Shown in pieces: positions 54,748 to 64,000 of a stretch of DNA of 64,000 bases (positions are counted from its first letter, which is position 1; each line of letters opens with the position of its first letter). The position numbers and the translations under genes are program-made. The stretch is from Paenibacillus sp. J23TS9 (GTDB lineage: Bacteria; Bacillota; Bacilli; Paenibacillales; Paenibacillaceae). The stretch covers positions 496,001 through 560,000 of the forward strand of contig NZ_BOSG01000001.1 in NCBI RefSeq assembly GCF_018403225.1, written 5' to 3'. The notes below the pieces were generated by a model. The model did not search any database. It was not told the DNA's origin and saw only the letters and a program-made list of their open reading frames with translations.

Positions 54748-56118
54748 ATGGAACCACAACGTATTTTTTCGATTAAGGACTTAAACCGATACATTCGGAT
54801 GAAGCTGGATTCGGATGCTCTTTTATCCGATGTCTGGATTCGCGGCGAAATATCGAATTTCACCCATCATTCCAGCGGGCATATGTATTTTACGCTCAAG
54901 GATGAGGGCAGCCGGATTCGCTCGATTATGTTTGCTTCCCACAATCAACGGCTTCCATTCGTGCCGAAAGAAGGCGCCAAAGTCATTGCGAGAGGTAATG
55001 TAACGGTCTATGAGCGCGATGGACAGTACCAATTCTACGCGACTCATATGCAGCCGGATGGTATCGGCAGCCTCTATCTGGCGTTTGAACAGCTGAAAAA
55101 GAAGCTTGAGGATGAAGGGCTCTTCGACATTGAACGAAAAAGACCCATTCCCGAGTTTCCTGAAACGATCGGAGTAATTACATCGCCAACCGGGGCAGCC
55201 GTGAGAGATATCATGATTACGCTCGGACGACGTTACCCACAGGCGAAAATTGTGCTGTACCCGGTTCTTGTACAGGGCAAAGGCGCTGCTCCCTCCATCG
55301 TTCGAGCCATCCGCAATATGAACGAGATGGATGAAGCGGATGTTTTGATTATCGGACGCGGAGGGGGCTCATTGGAAGAATTATGGGCATTTAATGAAGA
55401 ACCGGTCGCCAGAGCGATTCGTTCATCACATATTCCGGTGATATCTGCAGTAGGGCATGAAACGGATTTCACCATCGCTGATTTTGCAGCGGATCTACGG
55501 GCTGCAACGCCTACCGCGGCGGCTGAGCTAGCTGTCCCGCATGCGGCGGAGCTGAATGAAAGACTCTTGCAGCGCCAAAGGCTACTTAAACAACTGCTTC
55601 TGCAGCGCGTCAAACGGAGTCGGCAGCAGCTTACTTCACTTCAACGTTCTCCGGTGCTCGTGCATCCAAGGAGATACATGCTCCAGCATGCTGAGCGTTT
55701 AGATATGTTGAAGCAGCGGCTTAGCGGAAGCATGCGTACGAAGCTGAGTCTCAGCCGGGAGAAACAAAGCAGGATCTATCACGGCTTGATGCGATACAAT
55801 CCACGTGAGCAGCTCACTTATGCCAGAAAGCGCAATGAGGTCAGCCGTAAACAGCTGTTATCCCTCATGCAGTCTGTCTTGAAGAATAAACAATCACAGC
55901 TGCATTCTTCGTTGAGGCAGCTTGACGCTTTGAGCCCGCTTAAGGTTATGGCACGTGGTTATAGCTTAGTTTATGATGAGCAGGAAAAGAAACTCATTAA
56001 ATCAATTAATGACGTACAGCCTGGTGATCTGGTGCAAATTAAGATGAGCGACGGTCAGCTTTCATGCCAGGTGTGGGGAATGAAGGAGGATGGGCAAAAT
56101 GACGGACAAGGAAAATGA
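54748..56118 (+). CDS. xseA: Exodeoxyribonuclease VII large subunit
   Basis: A 456-residue catalytic subunit of the single-strand exonuclease VII. N-terminal OB fold (VWIRGEISNFTHHSSGHMYF, partial), catalytic domain with GVITSPTGAAVRDIMITLGRR (key part SPTGAAVRDI) and GRGGGSLEELWAFNEEPVARAI (key part GRGGGSLEELW), a long helical region and the C-terminal SPLKVMARGYSLVYD. GAGAGGGG precedes ATG 54748. Its last 20 bases overlap xseB. Confidence 0.97.
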   Translation: MEPQRIFSIKDLNRYIRMKLDSDALLSDVWIRGEISNFTHHSSGHMYFTLKDEGSRIRSIMFASHNQRLPFVPKEGAKVIARGNVTVYERDGQYQFYATHMQPDGIGSLYLAFEQLKKKLEDEGLFDIERKRPIPEFPETIGVITSPTGAAVRDIMITLGRRYPQAKIVLYPVLVQGKGAAPSIVRAIRNMNEMDEADVLIIGRGGGSLEELWAFNEEPVARAIRSSHIPVISAVGHETDFTIADFAADLRAATPTAAAELAVPHAAELNERLLQRQRLLKQLLLQRVKRSRQQLTSLQRSPVLVHPRRYMLQHAERLDMLKQRLSGSMRTKLSLSREKQSRIYHGLMRYNPREQLTYARKRNEVSRKQLLSLMQSVLKNKQSQLHSSLRQLDALSPLKVMARGYSLVYDEQEKKLIKSINDVQPGDLVQIKMSDGQLSCQVWGMKEDGQNDGQGK

Positions 56119-56362
56119 GCTGAAGTTTGAGGACGCAATGATTCAGCTTGAAGACATCGTTGGGGAACTTGAACACGGCGACGTGCCTCTGGAGAAAGCA
56201 ATCGAGCTTTTTCAGGAAGGAATGAAACTTTCACAACTCTGCAGTCAAAAGCTGGAGCAGGTGGAGCGTAAAATCGAAATGATCGTGGAAGAAGACGGTG
56301 AACTTCGCAAAAAGCCTTTCGGCTCTGAGCTTGATGTAAATGGCGGTGACGTACTTGAGTGA
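56099..56362 (+). CDS. xseB: Exodeoxyribonuclease VII small subunit
   Basis: An 87-residue helical subunit that binds the XseA coiled-coil arm. LKFEDAMIQLEDIVGELEHGDVPLEKAIELFQEGMKL is the family core (key part LEDIVGELEHGDVPLEKA). ATG 56099 is nine bases from AAGGAGG inside the end of xseA; ATG 56090 abuts the site and is unlikely. Its 3' end overlaps ispA by 23 bases with the start assigned there. Confidence 0.95.
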   Translation: MTDKENELKFEDAMIQLEDIVGELEHGDVPLEKAIELFQEGMKLSQLCSQKLEQVERKIEMIVEEDGELRKKPFGSELDVNGGDVLE

Positions 56363-57260
56363 ACAGGTCTCCTTCGGACAATATCATCAAAACATCATTG
56401 ACCAGGTGACCACAAGACTGGAGGAGAGCCTTCCCGGCAGCTGGCAGATACCATCCTCACTTCGTGAAGCCATGCAGTATTCTTTGATGGCTGGCGGCAA
56501 ACGGATGCGCCCGCTGCTTGTGATGGCCGCATGTGAGGCCCTGGAAGGAAATATGAATGCTGCCCTTGACGCCGCATGTGCTGTTGAAATGGTTCATACC
56601 TATTCCCTGATCCATGATGATCTGCCCGCGATGGATAATGATGATTACCGCCGAGGCAAGCTTACGAATCACAAGGTTTTTGGCGAAGCCACAGCCATTC
56701 TGGCGGGTGATGCACTGCTCACGCATGCCTTCTACCTTGTTGCGCAAATGTCCGGAGCTTATGGCATTCCAGCTGAACGGGTGGTGGAGATCACCATGGA
56801 TCTGTCAGAGCTATCGGGCCCAAGAGGCATGGTGGGCGGTCAGGCAGCGGATATGGAAGGTGAACAAGGTCTGACGGAGCTATCACAGCTGGAATATATT
56901 CACCTTCACAAAACGAGTGATCTGATTATGTTTTCACTGCTAGCCGGCGGCAGAATTGCCGGAGCAGATGCGGCGAAGCTGGAAGCACTGCGGATGTTTG
57001 GACGCAAGCTTGGCCTGGCCTTTCAAATTCAGGACGATATTCTGGATATCGTCGGTGATGAGTCGAAGCTGGGTAAAAAAACACAAAGCGACATTAAACA
57101 GGAAAAGGTAACATATCCCTATTTTATTGGGCTCGAAGCTTCACGTGACGAAGTACTGCGCCTTACGCAAGAAGCCAAGGCAGCGGTTCTCGAAGCGGGT
57201 TTTTCCAATCCTTCCCGGCTGCTGGAAATCGCTGACTATCTGATGTACCGGGATCATTAA
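56340..57260 (+). CDS. ispA: Farnesyl diphosphate synthase (polyprenyl synthetase)
   Basis: Condenses IPP with DMAPP and geranyl diphosphate to give farnesyl diphosphate for quinones and undecaprenyl carriers. About 306 residues with the first Asp-rich motif DDLPAMDNDDYRRG, GGKRMRPLLVMAAC, GGQAADMEGE and the second Asp-rich motif QDDILDIVGD. The start is uncertain: ATG 56340, GTG 56346 or TTG 56355, all inside xseB. TTG 56355 has a GGCGGTGA site and would give a length nearer the family norm. dxs follows, linking precursor supply and condensation. Confidence 0.95.
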   Translation: MAVTYLSEQVSFGQYHQNIIDQVTTRLEESLPGSWQIPSSLREAMQYSLMAGGKRMRPLLVMAACEALEGNMNAALDAACAVEMVHTYSLIHDDLPAMDNDDYRRGKLTNHKVFGEATAILAGDALLTHAFYLVAQMSGAYGIPAERVVEITMDLSELSGPRGMVGGQAADMEGEQGLTELSQLEYIHLHKTSDLIMFSLLAGGRIAGADAAKLEALRMFGRKLGLAFQIQDDILDIVGDESKLGKKTQSDIKQEKVTYPYFIGLEASRDEVLRLTQEAKAAVLEAGFSNPSRLLEIADYLMYRDH

Positions 57261-57292
57261 TCGGCATCATTTTATGTTTGCGTAACGTTTTG

Positions 57293-57301
57293 TGATATAA
57301 T
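57293..57301 (+). promoter_or_regulatory. Extended -10 promoter element of dxs
   Basis: TGATATAAT in the context TTTTGTGATATAAT, 122 bp before dxs. The nine-base core is identical to the accBC element. The -35 is weak. Confidence 0.5.
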
Positions 57302-57422
57302 GACGAAAAGAATCGCTGTTTCTGCAAGGAAAGCGTAACCATATGAATGAAAAGAGGCTTTTACATGGAAGCCGTACTTAATGAAAATATTTTATTCTAT
57401 CAAGGAAAGCGGGGAGATTGAC

Positions 57423-59330
57423 GTGCTGCTTCCACAAATTAATCAGCCTGATCAAATCAAATCTCTATCGGTTGAAGAGCTCTCTTCTCTGGCGGCAGAA
57501 ATCCGTCAATTTCTGATTGAGAAGCTGTCTGTGACAGGAGGGCATCTTGCATCAAATTTGGGAGTGGTGGAGCTCACGCTGGCCCTGCATTACTGCTATG
57601 ACAGCCCGCGTGATAAGTTTATTTTTGATGTCGGCCATCAGGCATATGTGCACAAGATGCTGACCGGCCGGATGGACCAATTTGACACTCTTCGCAAATA
57701 TAAAGGATTATGCGGTTTTGTAAAAAGAAATGAGAGCGAGCATGATGTTTGGGAAGCCGGACACAGCAGCACATCTCTGTCTGCAGCCATGGGTATGGCT
57801 CTTGCCCGTGATTTCAAGGGAGAAAAGAACAAGGTCGTAGCTATCATCGGAGATGGTGCTTTGACGGGTGGCATGGCTTTTGAAGCCTTGAATCACATCG
57901 GACATGAGCAAAAAGATCTGATGGTCATATTAAATGATAATGAAATGTCCATCGCTCCGAACGTAGGCGCGATGCATAACTATCTGAGCAAAATCCGTTC
58001 TGACCGCCATTATCTGCGGGCTAAGGATGAGCTTGAAATACTGCTGAAGAAAATTCCGGCGATCGGCGGCATGCTGGCCAAAACCGGCTCGCGCCTGAAG
58101 GACAGCCTAAAATATATGATGGTGCCGGGTGTCCTGTTCGAAGAGCTTGGTTTGACGTACCTCGGACCGGTTGACGGACATGATACTCAAAAGCTGATTG
58201 AGACGTTTAAACAAGCTGACAACGTGCGTGGGCCGGTCTTTGTTCACGTTCTGACGACCAAAGGCAAAGGCTATAAACCAGCCGAAGCTGATTCCTACAA
58301 ATGGCATGGGATTTCCCCTTACAAGATTGAATCGGGTAAAGAGCTGAAATCTGTCGGTAATCCGATGTATACGGATGTGTTTGGCAAAACGCTCATTGAG
58401 CTTGGAGAACAGGATCCTAGAATTGTAGCCGTCACACCGGCAATGTCGAAAGGGTCTGGTCTGATTCCTTTCAGTGAGGTATTTCCTGGCCGTATGATTG
58501 ACGTTGGTATTGCAGAACAGCATGCGGCTACGATGTGCGCAGCACTTGCGATGGAAGGCATGAAGCCTGTTTTTGCGGTATATTCAACATTTATGCAAAG
58601 AGCATATGATCAAATCGTGCATGATATTTGTCGACATAATGCGAACGTTATGTTCGCCATTGACCGTGCAGGCTTTGTTGGAGCGGACGGGGAAACACAT
58701 CAGGGCGTCTTTGATGTAGCTTTTATGCGGAATCTTCCGAATATGGTCATGATGATGCCTAAGGATGAAAACGAGCTGCGCCATATGATGAAAACAGCAC
58801 TTGATTATGATGATGGTCCGATCGCTTACCGTTATCCGCGGATTAATGGTCTTGGTGTGCCTCTGGATGAGAAGCTTGTGCCCATTCCGATAGGTAAGTG
58901 GGAAACGGTCCGTGAGGGCGAAGGCTATGCTGTATTGGCGAGCGGTCCTATGGTTCAAGTTGCCCTCGAGGCAGCTGAGCAATTGAAACGCGAAGGTATT
59001 AATCTGCGTGTCGTAAATGCCCGTTTCTTAAAGCCGCTCGATGAGGATATGCTGGTTGAACTGGCAAACAGTCATACCAATATGATTGTTCTTGAAGAAG
59101 TGTGCGAAGCGGGAAGTCTTGGCAGTGCGGTACTGGAATTTTACGCCTCCAAGCATATTTTTGATACAAGAGTTTCCCTGATGGGCGTTCCGGATCGGTT
59201 TATTGAACATGGTAGCGTAAAAGAACAACGTGAAGAAACCGGATTGACTGCTGAAGGCGTATGCGCGGAGCTGAAAAAGCTGATGTCGCTGCATACTTTT
59301 GGGATGGGTAAGACGGGATTCTCTTCGTAA
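57423..59330 (+). CDS. dxs: 1-deoxy-D-xylulose-5-phosphate synthase
   Basis: Thiamine-diphosphate enzyme joining pyruvate and glyceraldehyde 3-phosphate in the first step of the MEP isoprenoid pathway. The 635 residues contain [29 protein letters not shown], the thiamine motif [18 protein letters not shown] (partial), [17 protein letters not shown] and a C-terminal transketolase domain. GTG 57423 is six bases from GGGGAG and gives the usual family length; the upstream frame to 57381 is not needed. tlyA follows after 24 bases. Confidence 0.97.
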   Translation: MLLPQINQPDQIKSLSVEELSSLAAEIRQFLIEKLSVTGGHLASNLGVVELTLALHYCYDSPRDKFIFDVGHQAYVHKMLTGRMDQFDTLRKYKGLCGFVKRNESEHDVWEAGHSSTSLSAAMGMALARDFKGEKNKVVAIIGDGALTGGMAFEALNHIGHEQKDLMVILNDNEMSIAPNVGAMHNYLSKIRSDRHYLRAKDELEILLKKIPAIGGMLAKTGSRLKDSLKYMMVPGVLFEELGLTYLGPVDGHDTQKLIETFKQADNVRGPVFVHVLTTKGKGYKPAEADSYKWHGISPYKIESGKELKSVGNPMYTDVFGKTLIELGEQDPRIVAVTPAMSKGSGLIPFSEVFPGRMIDVGIAEQHAATMCAALAMEGMKPVFAVYSTFMQRAYDQIVHDICRHNANVMFAIDRAGFVGADGETHQGVFDVAFMRNLPNMVMMMPKDENELRHMMKTALDYDDGPIAYRYPRINGLGVPLDEKLVPIPIGKWETVREGEGYAVLASGPMVQVALEAAEQLKREGINLRVVNARFLKPLDEDMLVELANSHTNMIVLEEVCEAGSLGSAVLEFYASKHIFDTRVSLMGVPDRFIEHGSVKEQREETGLTAEGVCAELKKLMSLHTFGMGKTGFSS

Positions 59331-59354
59331 TGGGAAACAGATCAGGAGATAAAC

Positions 59355-60215
59355 ATGAATTCGCCAAAAGAACGGATTGATATCCTGCTGGTTGAGCAGG
59401 GTTTTTATGAAAGCCGCGAAAAGGCCAAGGCAGCCATTATGGCTGGATTGGTCTTGGCAAATGAGGAACGCATTGAAAAAGCAGGAATGAAGATCCCTAG
59501 GGAAACGGTAATTCGCGTAAAAGGTGCCGTACATCCGTACGTCAGCCGCGGAGGATTAAAGCTGGAGAAAGCCCTTCGTACCTTTGACATCGATATGGCA
59601 GGCAGAACCATGCTGGATATCGGTTCCTCCACAGGCGGATTTACGGATTGTGCCCTTCAGCATGGTGCCGATTATGTCTACGCTATCGATGTAGGCTCGA
59701 ATCAGCTGGACTGGTCTCTGCGTAATCATGACAGGGTTAATGTGATGGAAAAAACGAATTTCCGCTATATGACACCTGAAGATTTAAAGGGACCTGAACC
59801 CAATTTTGCCAGTATCGATGTATCTTTCATTTCCCTTCGGATTATTCTGCCGCCGTTAATGGCGCTGCTGAAACGTCCGGGGGACGTGGCAGCTCTCATT
59901 AAGCCGCAATTCGAAGCAGGCCGGGAAAAGGTCGGTAAATCCGGCGTGGTTCGTGAACCAGCCGTTCACCGGGAAGTACTGATGAACATTCTTTCCTTCG
60001 CTCATGACCTTGGATTCGTGCTGAAAGGGTTGACCTTCTCGCCGATTACCGGTGGTGAAGGAAATATTGAATTTTTGGCACACTGGCATTTGCCCGCTGA
60101 AGATGAATCAGCAGAAGTGGAGTCTTCAGAAGAGTTTGATTCCAAGCTACAGGCAATCATTAATGACATTGTGGCTCAAGCCTCGAATACATTTACGGGA
60201 AACTCATCCAAGTGA
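59355..60215 (+). CDS. tlyA: TlyA family RNA methyltransferase
   Basis: A 286-residue protein: N-terminal S4 RNA-binding domain (ERIDILLVEQGFYESREKAKAAIMAG, partial) and a FtsJ-type methyltransferase domain with the SAM motif LDIGSSTGGFTDCALQHGA (18 residues shown), YAIDVGSNQLDW and IDVSFISLRIILPPL. TlyA proteins 2'-O-methylate rRNA cytidines; in Bacillus the gene is yqxC. CAGGAGAT precedes ATG 59355. Its stop codon sits in the loop of a terminator hairpin. Confidence 0.93.
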   Translation: MNSPKERIDILLVEQGFYESREKAKAAIMAGLVLANEERIEKAGMKIPRETVIRVKGAVHPYVSRGGLKLEKALRTFDIDMAGRTMLDIGSSTGGFTDCALQHGADYVYAIDVGSNQLDWSLRNHDRVNVMEKTNFRYMTPEDLKGPEPNFASIDVSFISLRIILPPLMALLKRPGDVAALIKPQFEAGREKVGKSGVVREPAVHREVLMNILSFAHDLGFVLKGLTFSPITGGEGNIEFLAHWHLPAEDESAEVESSEEFDSKLQAIINDIVAQASNTFTGNSSK

Positions 60216-60227
60216 TGAGTTTCTTTT
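60199..60227 (+). terminator. Terminator overlapping the end of tlyA
   Basis: GAAACTCATC (60199-60208) and GATGAGTTTC (60214-60223) form a perfect 10-bp stem, followed by TTTTCTTT. The left arm is tlyA coding sequence and the stop codon spans the loop. Confidence 0.85.
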
Positions 60228-60265
60228 CTTTCCAGGCCATTTTTCCGCAGTATATAAAAATGAAT

Positions 60266-60294
60266 TTGAGGAGAACGTCTGTTTGGGATATAAT
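60266..60294 (+). promoter_or_regulatory. Sigma-A promoter upstream of the unknown membrane protein and argR
   Basis: TTGAGG (60266-60271) and TATAAT (60289-60294) are spaced 17 bp. With the tlyA terminator just ahead, it separates argR expression from the dxs-tlyA unit. The 213-bp gap holds no other gene. Confidence 0.65.
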
Positions 60295-60428
60295 GTACTT
60301 GAAATATTCTTTATGCAGTAACACGTATGATCCTATAGAAAATAAACGTAAGGCACAATCAACTTGCATGAATCTAATAAAAAAGGAATTTCTTCTTTTC
60401 CCGCGAATAGAACCATGAGGTGATCGGG

Positions 60429-60911
60429 ATGGGGGAACGGGCGGATTGGCTCGTCATGCTTCTTATTGGATTGCTGTTATTGATTTGGATTGCTAATGGG
60501 CTAAGGAATTGGCTATTCAAGCCACTGCCTGCCCGTGTGCCGGAAATGCCTATAAACGAAGAAATACCTGATCATCCGGCCGTAGATATGCTGGAGAGAG
60601 CGGGGTATGAAGTATTGGGCGGTAAAATTAAAATCCCCCTTTGGTTTGATGTGGACGGAGAGGATTTTTACAGCCGCTTGTTTATTGATTTTATTGTCAG
60701 AAATGATGAGAATACTCTGTATCTGGTTAAAGTGGCCCGGAGCCGGCTCCCCATGGACTGGACGGGAAGCTCGATCAGGGATCGGCTTCTGCCTTATTTT
60801 CTGCTATATCCGGGCTGTGGTGGTGTGCTGTATGTGGATGTGGACAATGATGAGGTTGCATGCATTCATTTCGATTGGGATGAAGAGGACTCTAATGGAT
60901 ATGATGAATAA
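60429..60911 (+). CDS. Membrane-anchored protein of unknown function
   Basis: A 160-residue protein with one N-terminal membrane helix ([19 protein letters not shown]) and a soluble cytoplasmic-side domain. It contains [44 protein letters not shown] (key parts [12 protein letters not shown] and RLFIDFIV), then [15 protein letters not shown] and a very acidic tail ([14 protein letters not shown]). The alternating strands and the conserved-looking D, E and K (FIDFIV, LVKVA) loosely recall a nuclease-fold core, but I do not claim activity. GAGGTGAT precedes ATG 60429. It lies 26 bases before argR, probably in one transcript. There is no counterpart between yqxC and ahrC in B. subtilis. Confidence 0.75.
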   Translation: MGERADWLVMLLIGLLLLIWIANGLRNWLFKPLPARVPEMPINEEIPDHPAVDMLERAGYEVLGGKIKIPLWFDVDGEDFYSRLFIDFIVRNDENTLYLVKVARSRLPMDWTGSSIRDRLLPYFLLYPGCGGVLYVDVDNDEVACIHFDWDEEDSNGYDE

Positions 60912-60937
60912 ATATAAGTTTTTTTCAGGAGGTTCTT

Positions 60938-61387
60938 ATGAAAGGTCTAAGACATATTAAAATTCGGGAAATCATTACTCAACAGGAAATTGAAACACAG
61001 GATGAGCTGGTGGAGGCGCTGCGTTCTGCAGGATTTCAGGTAACCCAGGCAACGGTTTCGAGAGACATCAAGGAGCTCCTGCTGATCAAAGTGCCGATGG
61101 ACGATGGAAGATACAAATACTCCCTGCCAACTGACCAGCGTTATAATCCGGTCCAGAAGCTGAAACGTGCGCTTGTGGATAATTTTGTCCATATCGATTA
61201 CACAAACAATCTGGTGGTTATGAAGGCTTTACCGGGGACGGCTAACGCTATTGCGGTTCTGCTCGATAATATGGAATGGAATCAGATTATGGGGACCATA
61301 TGCGGTGATGATACGATCCTGATGATCTGCCGGACCAATGAGGACAGTGAAAGTCTGGTTGAGCTAATCATGAGCTATATTTCTTAA
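60938..61387 (+). CDS. argR: Arginine repressor
   Basis: A 149-residue ArgR/AhrC. N-terminal winged helix ([22 protein letters not shown], partial; [17 protein letters not shown]) and C-terminal hexamerisation/arginine-binding domain with [14 protein letters not shown] and [14 protein letters not shown]. With arginine it represses arginine synthesis and activates catabolism. CAGGAGG precedes ATG 60938. The argR-recN-spoIVB order is conserved in Bacillota. Confidence 0.97.
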   Translation: MKGLRHIKIREIITQQEIETQDELVEALRSAGFQVTQATVSRDIKELLLIKVPMDDGRYKYSLPTDQRYNPVQKLKRALVDNFVHIDYTNNLVVMKALPGTANAIAVLLDNMEWNQIMGTICGDDTILMICRTNEDSESLVELIMSYIS

Positions 61388-61475
61388 GATATCAGATAGT
61401 ATAAAATTCGAAGCAAGAGCTTCCTGATATCGCAAGAAAAACAACATCTAAGCGCGGTCTGTCTCCTAAGAGAGT

Positions 61476-61494
61476 ACGTCGATCGACGTTTTTC
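61476..61494 (+). terminator. Possible terminator between argR and recN
   Basis: ACGTC-GATC-GACGT, a perfect 14-bp palindrome (61476-61489), is followed by TTTT. The five-base-pair stem is short, so termination is probably weak. Confidence 0.5.
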
Positions 61495-61537
61495 TTAATA
61501 TCAGCGATGGGCGCATAAATGGGAGGTGCTTTTTGAA

Positions 61538-63274
61538 ATGCTGATGACATTGAGTATCCGTAATTTGGCCGTGATTGAAGCGGTGGATGTGTCATTTCAT
61601 GCAGGGTTTCATGTTCTCACAGGGGAAACGGGAGCTGGTAAGTCGATTGTCATTGACGCTTTGGGGCTCATTGCCGGAGGCAGGGGCTCGGCCGATTTGA
61701 TCCGGTATGGCTGCGATAAAGCCGAGATTGAGGCGATGTTTGAGCTTCATTACAATCATCCCGTATGGATTGCTCTGGAGCAACTCGGTATCAAGGCCGA
61801 TCCTGAGGAACATTTAATTATCCGTAGGGAAGTAACGAGTCAAGGAAAAAGCACTTCACGTATCAATGGGCAGCTTGTGAACTTGACGATGCTTCGGGAA
61901 ATTGGGGAGCAGCTGATTAATATACACGGCCAGCATGAACATCAGAACCTGATGCGTGCTGACCGTCATTTGCATCTTCTCGATACATACGGTGAGGCCG
62001 TTATCGGGCCGGTTAAGAAGCTTTATCAAGAAAAGTATGCGTCGTTCTCCAAGATTGAAAAAGAATATCGAGAACTAATGAGCAACAGTCAAAAGACTTA
62101 TCAAATGTTGGATCTTTATCGTTTTCAGCTTGAGGAAATCTCCGCTGCTTCCTTAAAATCCGGTGAGGATGAATGGCTTTTGGAAGAAAGGGTCAAGCTA
62201 TCCCATAGTGAGAAAATGATGGATTCCGTCTCAGGTGCATATGATCTAATCTATGGTCAGCAGGGACTGGGGACGATCAGCACAGCAGTATCCCGGCTTG
62301 AGGATGTAGTGCAATACGATGAGAAGGAATTGAAGCCCATTTTGGAGCAGCTCCAATCGGCTTATTACCAGCTTGAGGATGCTGCTTTTCAGCTTCGTGA
62401 TTACCGGGATGAGGTCGAATTCAATCCTGAGCGCCTAGATGAAGTGGAACAGCGGCTTGATCTTATAGCCTCATTGCGACGGAAATATGGGGATAGCGTG
62501 GATGAAATTCTCGCGTATTACAATAATGTTTTTCAGGAGACCAATGCCCTGGAAAACAAGGACGAGCGTCTGGAGGAGCTTCAATCCCGCCGTGATGTTA
62601 TGCTTGGAGATCTGATCGGGACGGCACAGGAGCTAAGTGAGGCGCGTCAAATGTGTGCCGCGGATCTGGCCGGACAGGTTGAGAGGGAATTGAAGGATCT
62701 TCACATGGAAAGAACTTCACTCGAGGTTAGATTAGATCGTATGGAGGATCCCAAAGGTGCCGAAATCAATGGTCAAAAAATCAAATTGACACGCCAAGGG
62801 ATTGATACAGCAGAGTTCATGATATCACCTAATCCGGGTGAGCCGCTGCGTCCGCTGAGCAAAATTGCATCGGGTGGCGAGCTCTCCAGAATGATGCTGG
62901 CCATGAAAAGCATTTTTGCAAGACATGACCGTATTCCTGTGCTGATTTTTGACGAGGTCGACACAGGCGTGAGCGGCAGAGCGGCTCAGTCCATTGCCGA
63001 GAAGCTGGATAAGCTTGCTGAAAACTGCCAGGTCTTCTCCATTACACACTTGCCGCAGGTCGCTTGTATGGCGGATCACCAATATCTGATCGAGAAAAAT
63101 ATTGAGGGTAATCGTACGATGACGCGGGTAGAAGAGCTTTCCGAACGTGGCCGTGTTGAAGAGCTTGCACGTATGCTGGGCGGTGTTGAAATTACCGAAA
63201 AGACACTCCATCATGCCCAAGATATGCTGAAGCTGGCGGAGGAACGGAAAGCTGCCAAAACCGCACCAGAGTAA
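61538..63274 (+). CDS. recN: DNA repair protein RecN
   Basis: SMC-like ATPase acting early in double-strand break repair, 578 residues. Walker A in GETGAGKSIVIDALG, a central coiled-coil region (about 155-365), signature SGGELSRMMLAMK, Walker B in VLIFDEVDTGVSG and the late ITHLPQVACMADH. ATG 61538 is nine bases from GGGAGGTG. No LexA/SOS box is evident in the gap before it. spoIVB follows after about 105 bases. Confidence 0.97.
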   Translation: MLMTLSIRNLAVIEAVDVSFHAGFHVLTGETGAGKSIVIDALGLIAGGRGSADLIRYGCDKAEIEAMFELHYNHPVWIALEQLGIKADPEEHLIIRREVTSQGKSTSRINGQLVNLTMLREIGEQLINIHGQHEHQNLMRADRHLHLLDTYGEAVIGPVKKLYQEKYASFSKIEKEYRELMSNSQKTYQMLDLYRFQLEEISAASLKSGEDEWLLEERVKLSHSEKMMDSVSGAYDLIYGQQGLGTISTAVSRLEDVVQYDEKELKPILEQLQSAYYQLEDAAFQLRDYRDEVEFNPERLDEVEQRLDLIASLRRKYGDSVDEILAYYNNVFQETNALENKDERLEELQSRRDVMLGDLIGTAQELSEARQMCAADLAGQVERELKDLHMERTSLEVRLDRMEDPKGAEINGQKIKLTRQGIDTAEFMISPNPGEPLRPLSKIASGGELSRMMLAMKSIFARHDRIPVLIFDEVDTGVSGRAAQSIAEKLDKLAENCQVFSITHLPQVACMADHQYLIEKNIEGNRTMTRVEELSERGRVEELARMLGGVEITEKTLHHAQDMLKLAEERKAAKTAPE

Positions 63275-63379
63275 TGATTGACAGTAATAAAAGCCTGGGG
63301 GCAGGGTAATCTTAAAGGTACGCAATTGGCGACCACCTTTTTCGTCAAGCGAAAGAAGCAAAAGGGAGCGTGACAGCCA

Positions 63380-64000
63380 TTGAACTCCAGCCTCAGGAAT
63401 AAATTGCTCGGTCTTTTCGTTGTCTTCTTTCTGTGTTTTTTATGTATCACTGCACCCGTGCAAAGCTTTAAGTCCATCCCCAGTGAGATCAAAATGTTCG
63501 CTGGCGACACGAACTCCGTTCAATTAGCCATGCCGGTGGCGGCACAGGCGACGGTGGATCGTCCAGATGTGCTGCAGTTGAATGGATCTGCTTCTCCAAC
63601 CTATAAAGTCACACGCCAGCATCCGCTGCGGCTGCTTCCCCAGCAGAGCGGCAGTGCCAAGTTAACGCTTAAGCTGTTTGGTAAGATTCCATTTAAAACA
63701 GTACAGATTCATGTGATTCCTGGCCTTAAAGTCATTCCTGGAGGACAAACGATTGGCGTAAAGGTAAAATCAGCCGGCATTTTGGTGGTGGGTCACCATT
63801 TGGTGCATATTGATCCAACAACCAGAGTTTCTCCTGGAGAAAATGCCGGAATTCAGCTAGGTGATTTAATGACGCATATGAATGGTGAGTCGCTTCAGGA
63901 TATATCCAAAGTGGCTCAGGTTGTAGAGGATGCGGGCAAAGCAAAGAGACCCCTGGAGATTACATTTAAACGTGGGGACAAGGTCATGAAGACCAAATTA
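63380..64000 (+). CDS. spoIVB: SpoIVB peptidase (5' part, truncated by window edge)
   Basis: The first 207 codons of the forespore signalling serine peptidase that triggers sigma-K activation. An N-terminal membrane helix (LLGLFVVFFLCFLCITAPV), the conserved LKLFGKIPFKTVQIHVIPGLKVIPGGQTIG stretch (key part FGKIPFKTVQIHVIPG) and a PDZ domain (SPGENAGIQLGDLMTHMNGE) are visible. The S55 catalytic domain lies beyond the window. TTG 63380 is chosen with AAGGGAG about 11 bases ahead. spo0A is expected next. No clear sigma-G promoter was recognised in the 105-bp gap. Confidence 0.93.
   Translation, partial: MNSSLRNKLLGLFVVFFLCFLCITAPVQSFKSIPSEIKMFAGDTNSVQLAMPVAAQATVDRPDVLQLNGSASPTYKVTRQHPLRLLPQQSGSAKLTLKLFGKIPFKTVQIHVIPGLKVIPGGQTIGVKVKSAGILVVGHHLVHIDPTTRVSPGENAGIQLGDLMTHMNGESLQDISKVAQVVEDAGKAKRPLEITFKRGDKVMKTKL

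Noticed and set aside
60212..60418. Short open frame between tlyA and the membrane protein gene
   Set aside because: It overlaps the tlyA terminator and the downstream promoter, has no ribosome site and looks non-coding.

Overview
This window looks like chromosome of an endospore-forming member of the Bacillota, most likely Paenibacillus or a close relative. The signs are the complete spoIIIAA-AH operon, spoIVB and a spore photoproduct lyase; Bacillus-type Fnr with C-terminal cysteines; a YesM/YesN two-component pair; secreted proteins with copper-amine-oxidase N-terminal-like domains; and a T-box in front of metG. From mntR to spoIVB the gene order follows the Bacillus subtilis yqh/spoIIIA/acc/dxs/recN region, with extra genes inserted. 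Genus assignment is inference; no rRNA or tRNA gene is present.

Bases 1-13,400 are an anaerobic block: nirB-nirD (nitrite to ammonia), fnr, adhE and pflB-pflA. All four transcription units carry TGTGA-N6-TCACA-type Fnr boxes. At nirB, and probably at pflB, two boxes lie 21 bp apart, at about -41.5 and -62.5 from a plausible start. A stand-alone IF-3 paralogue, a membrane Lon-type protease (YlbL-like) and a secreted barrel-like protein are interspersed.

Bases 13,500-22,100 hold a sugar-type lipoprotein binding protein, a YesM histidine kinase, a YesN regulator and a GH3 beta-N-acetylhexosaminidase, with no permease genes, followed by a large secreted low-complexity protein. Bases 22,200-31,600 deal with metals: a Fur-boxed siderophore ABC importer (two permeases divergent from a binding lipoprotein), zur-yidD, T-box-metG, and znuA-znuC-znuB behind a promoter with a Zur-like box. 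ccdA, splB and mntR follow.

Bases 34,000-64,000 are the housekeeping and sporulation backbone: a GHL10-type glycosidase, yqhO, yqhP, yqhQ, yqhR, aroQ, an aminopeptidase P-like gene, efp, lysC, comB, yqhV, spoIIIAA-AH, accB-accC, an Asp23/AmaP/DUF2273 envelope-stress trio, nusB, folD, xseA-xseB-ispA, dxs, tlyA, a small unknown membrane protein, argR, recN and the start of spoIVB. I saw no phage, insertion sequence, CRISPR array, defence island or biosynthetic cluster. The most informative observations concern regulation (tandem Fnr boxes, Fur and Zur sites, terminator overlaps) and family oddities (NirD without Rieske ligands, an orphan IF-3 paralogue, a SpoIIIAH with an enlarged linker).
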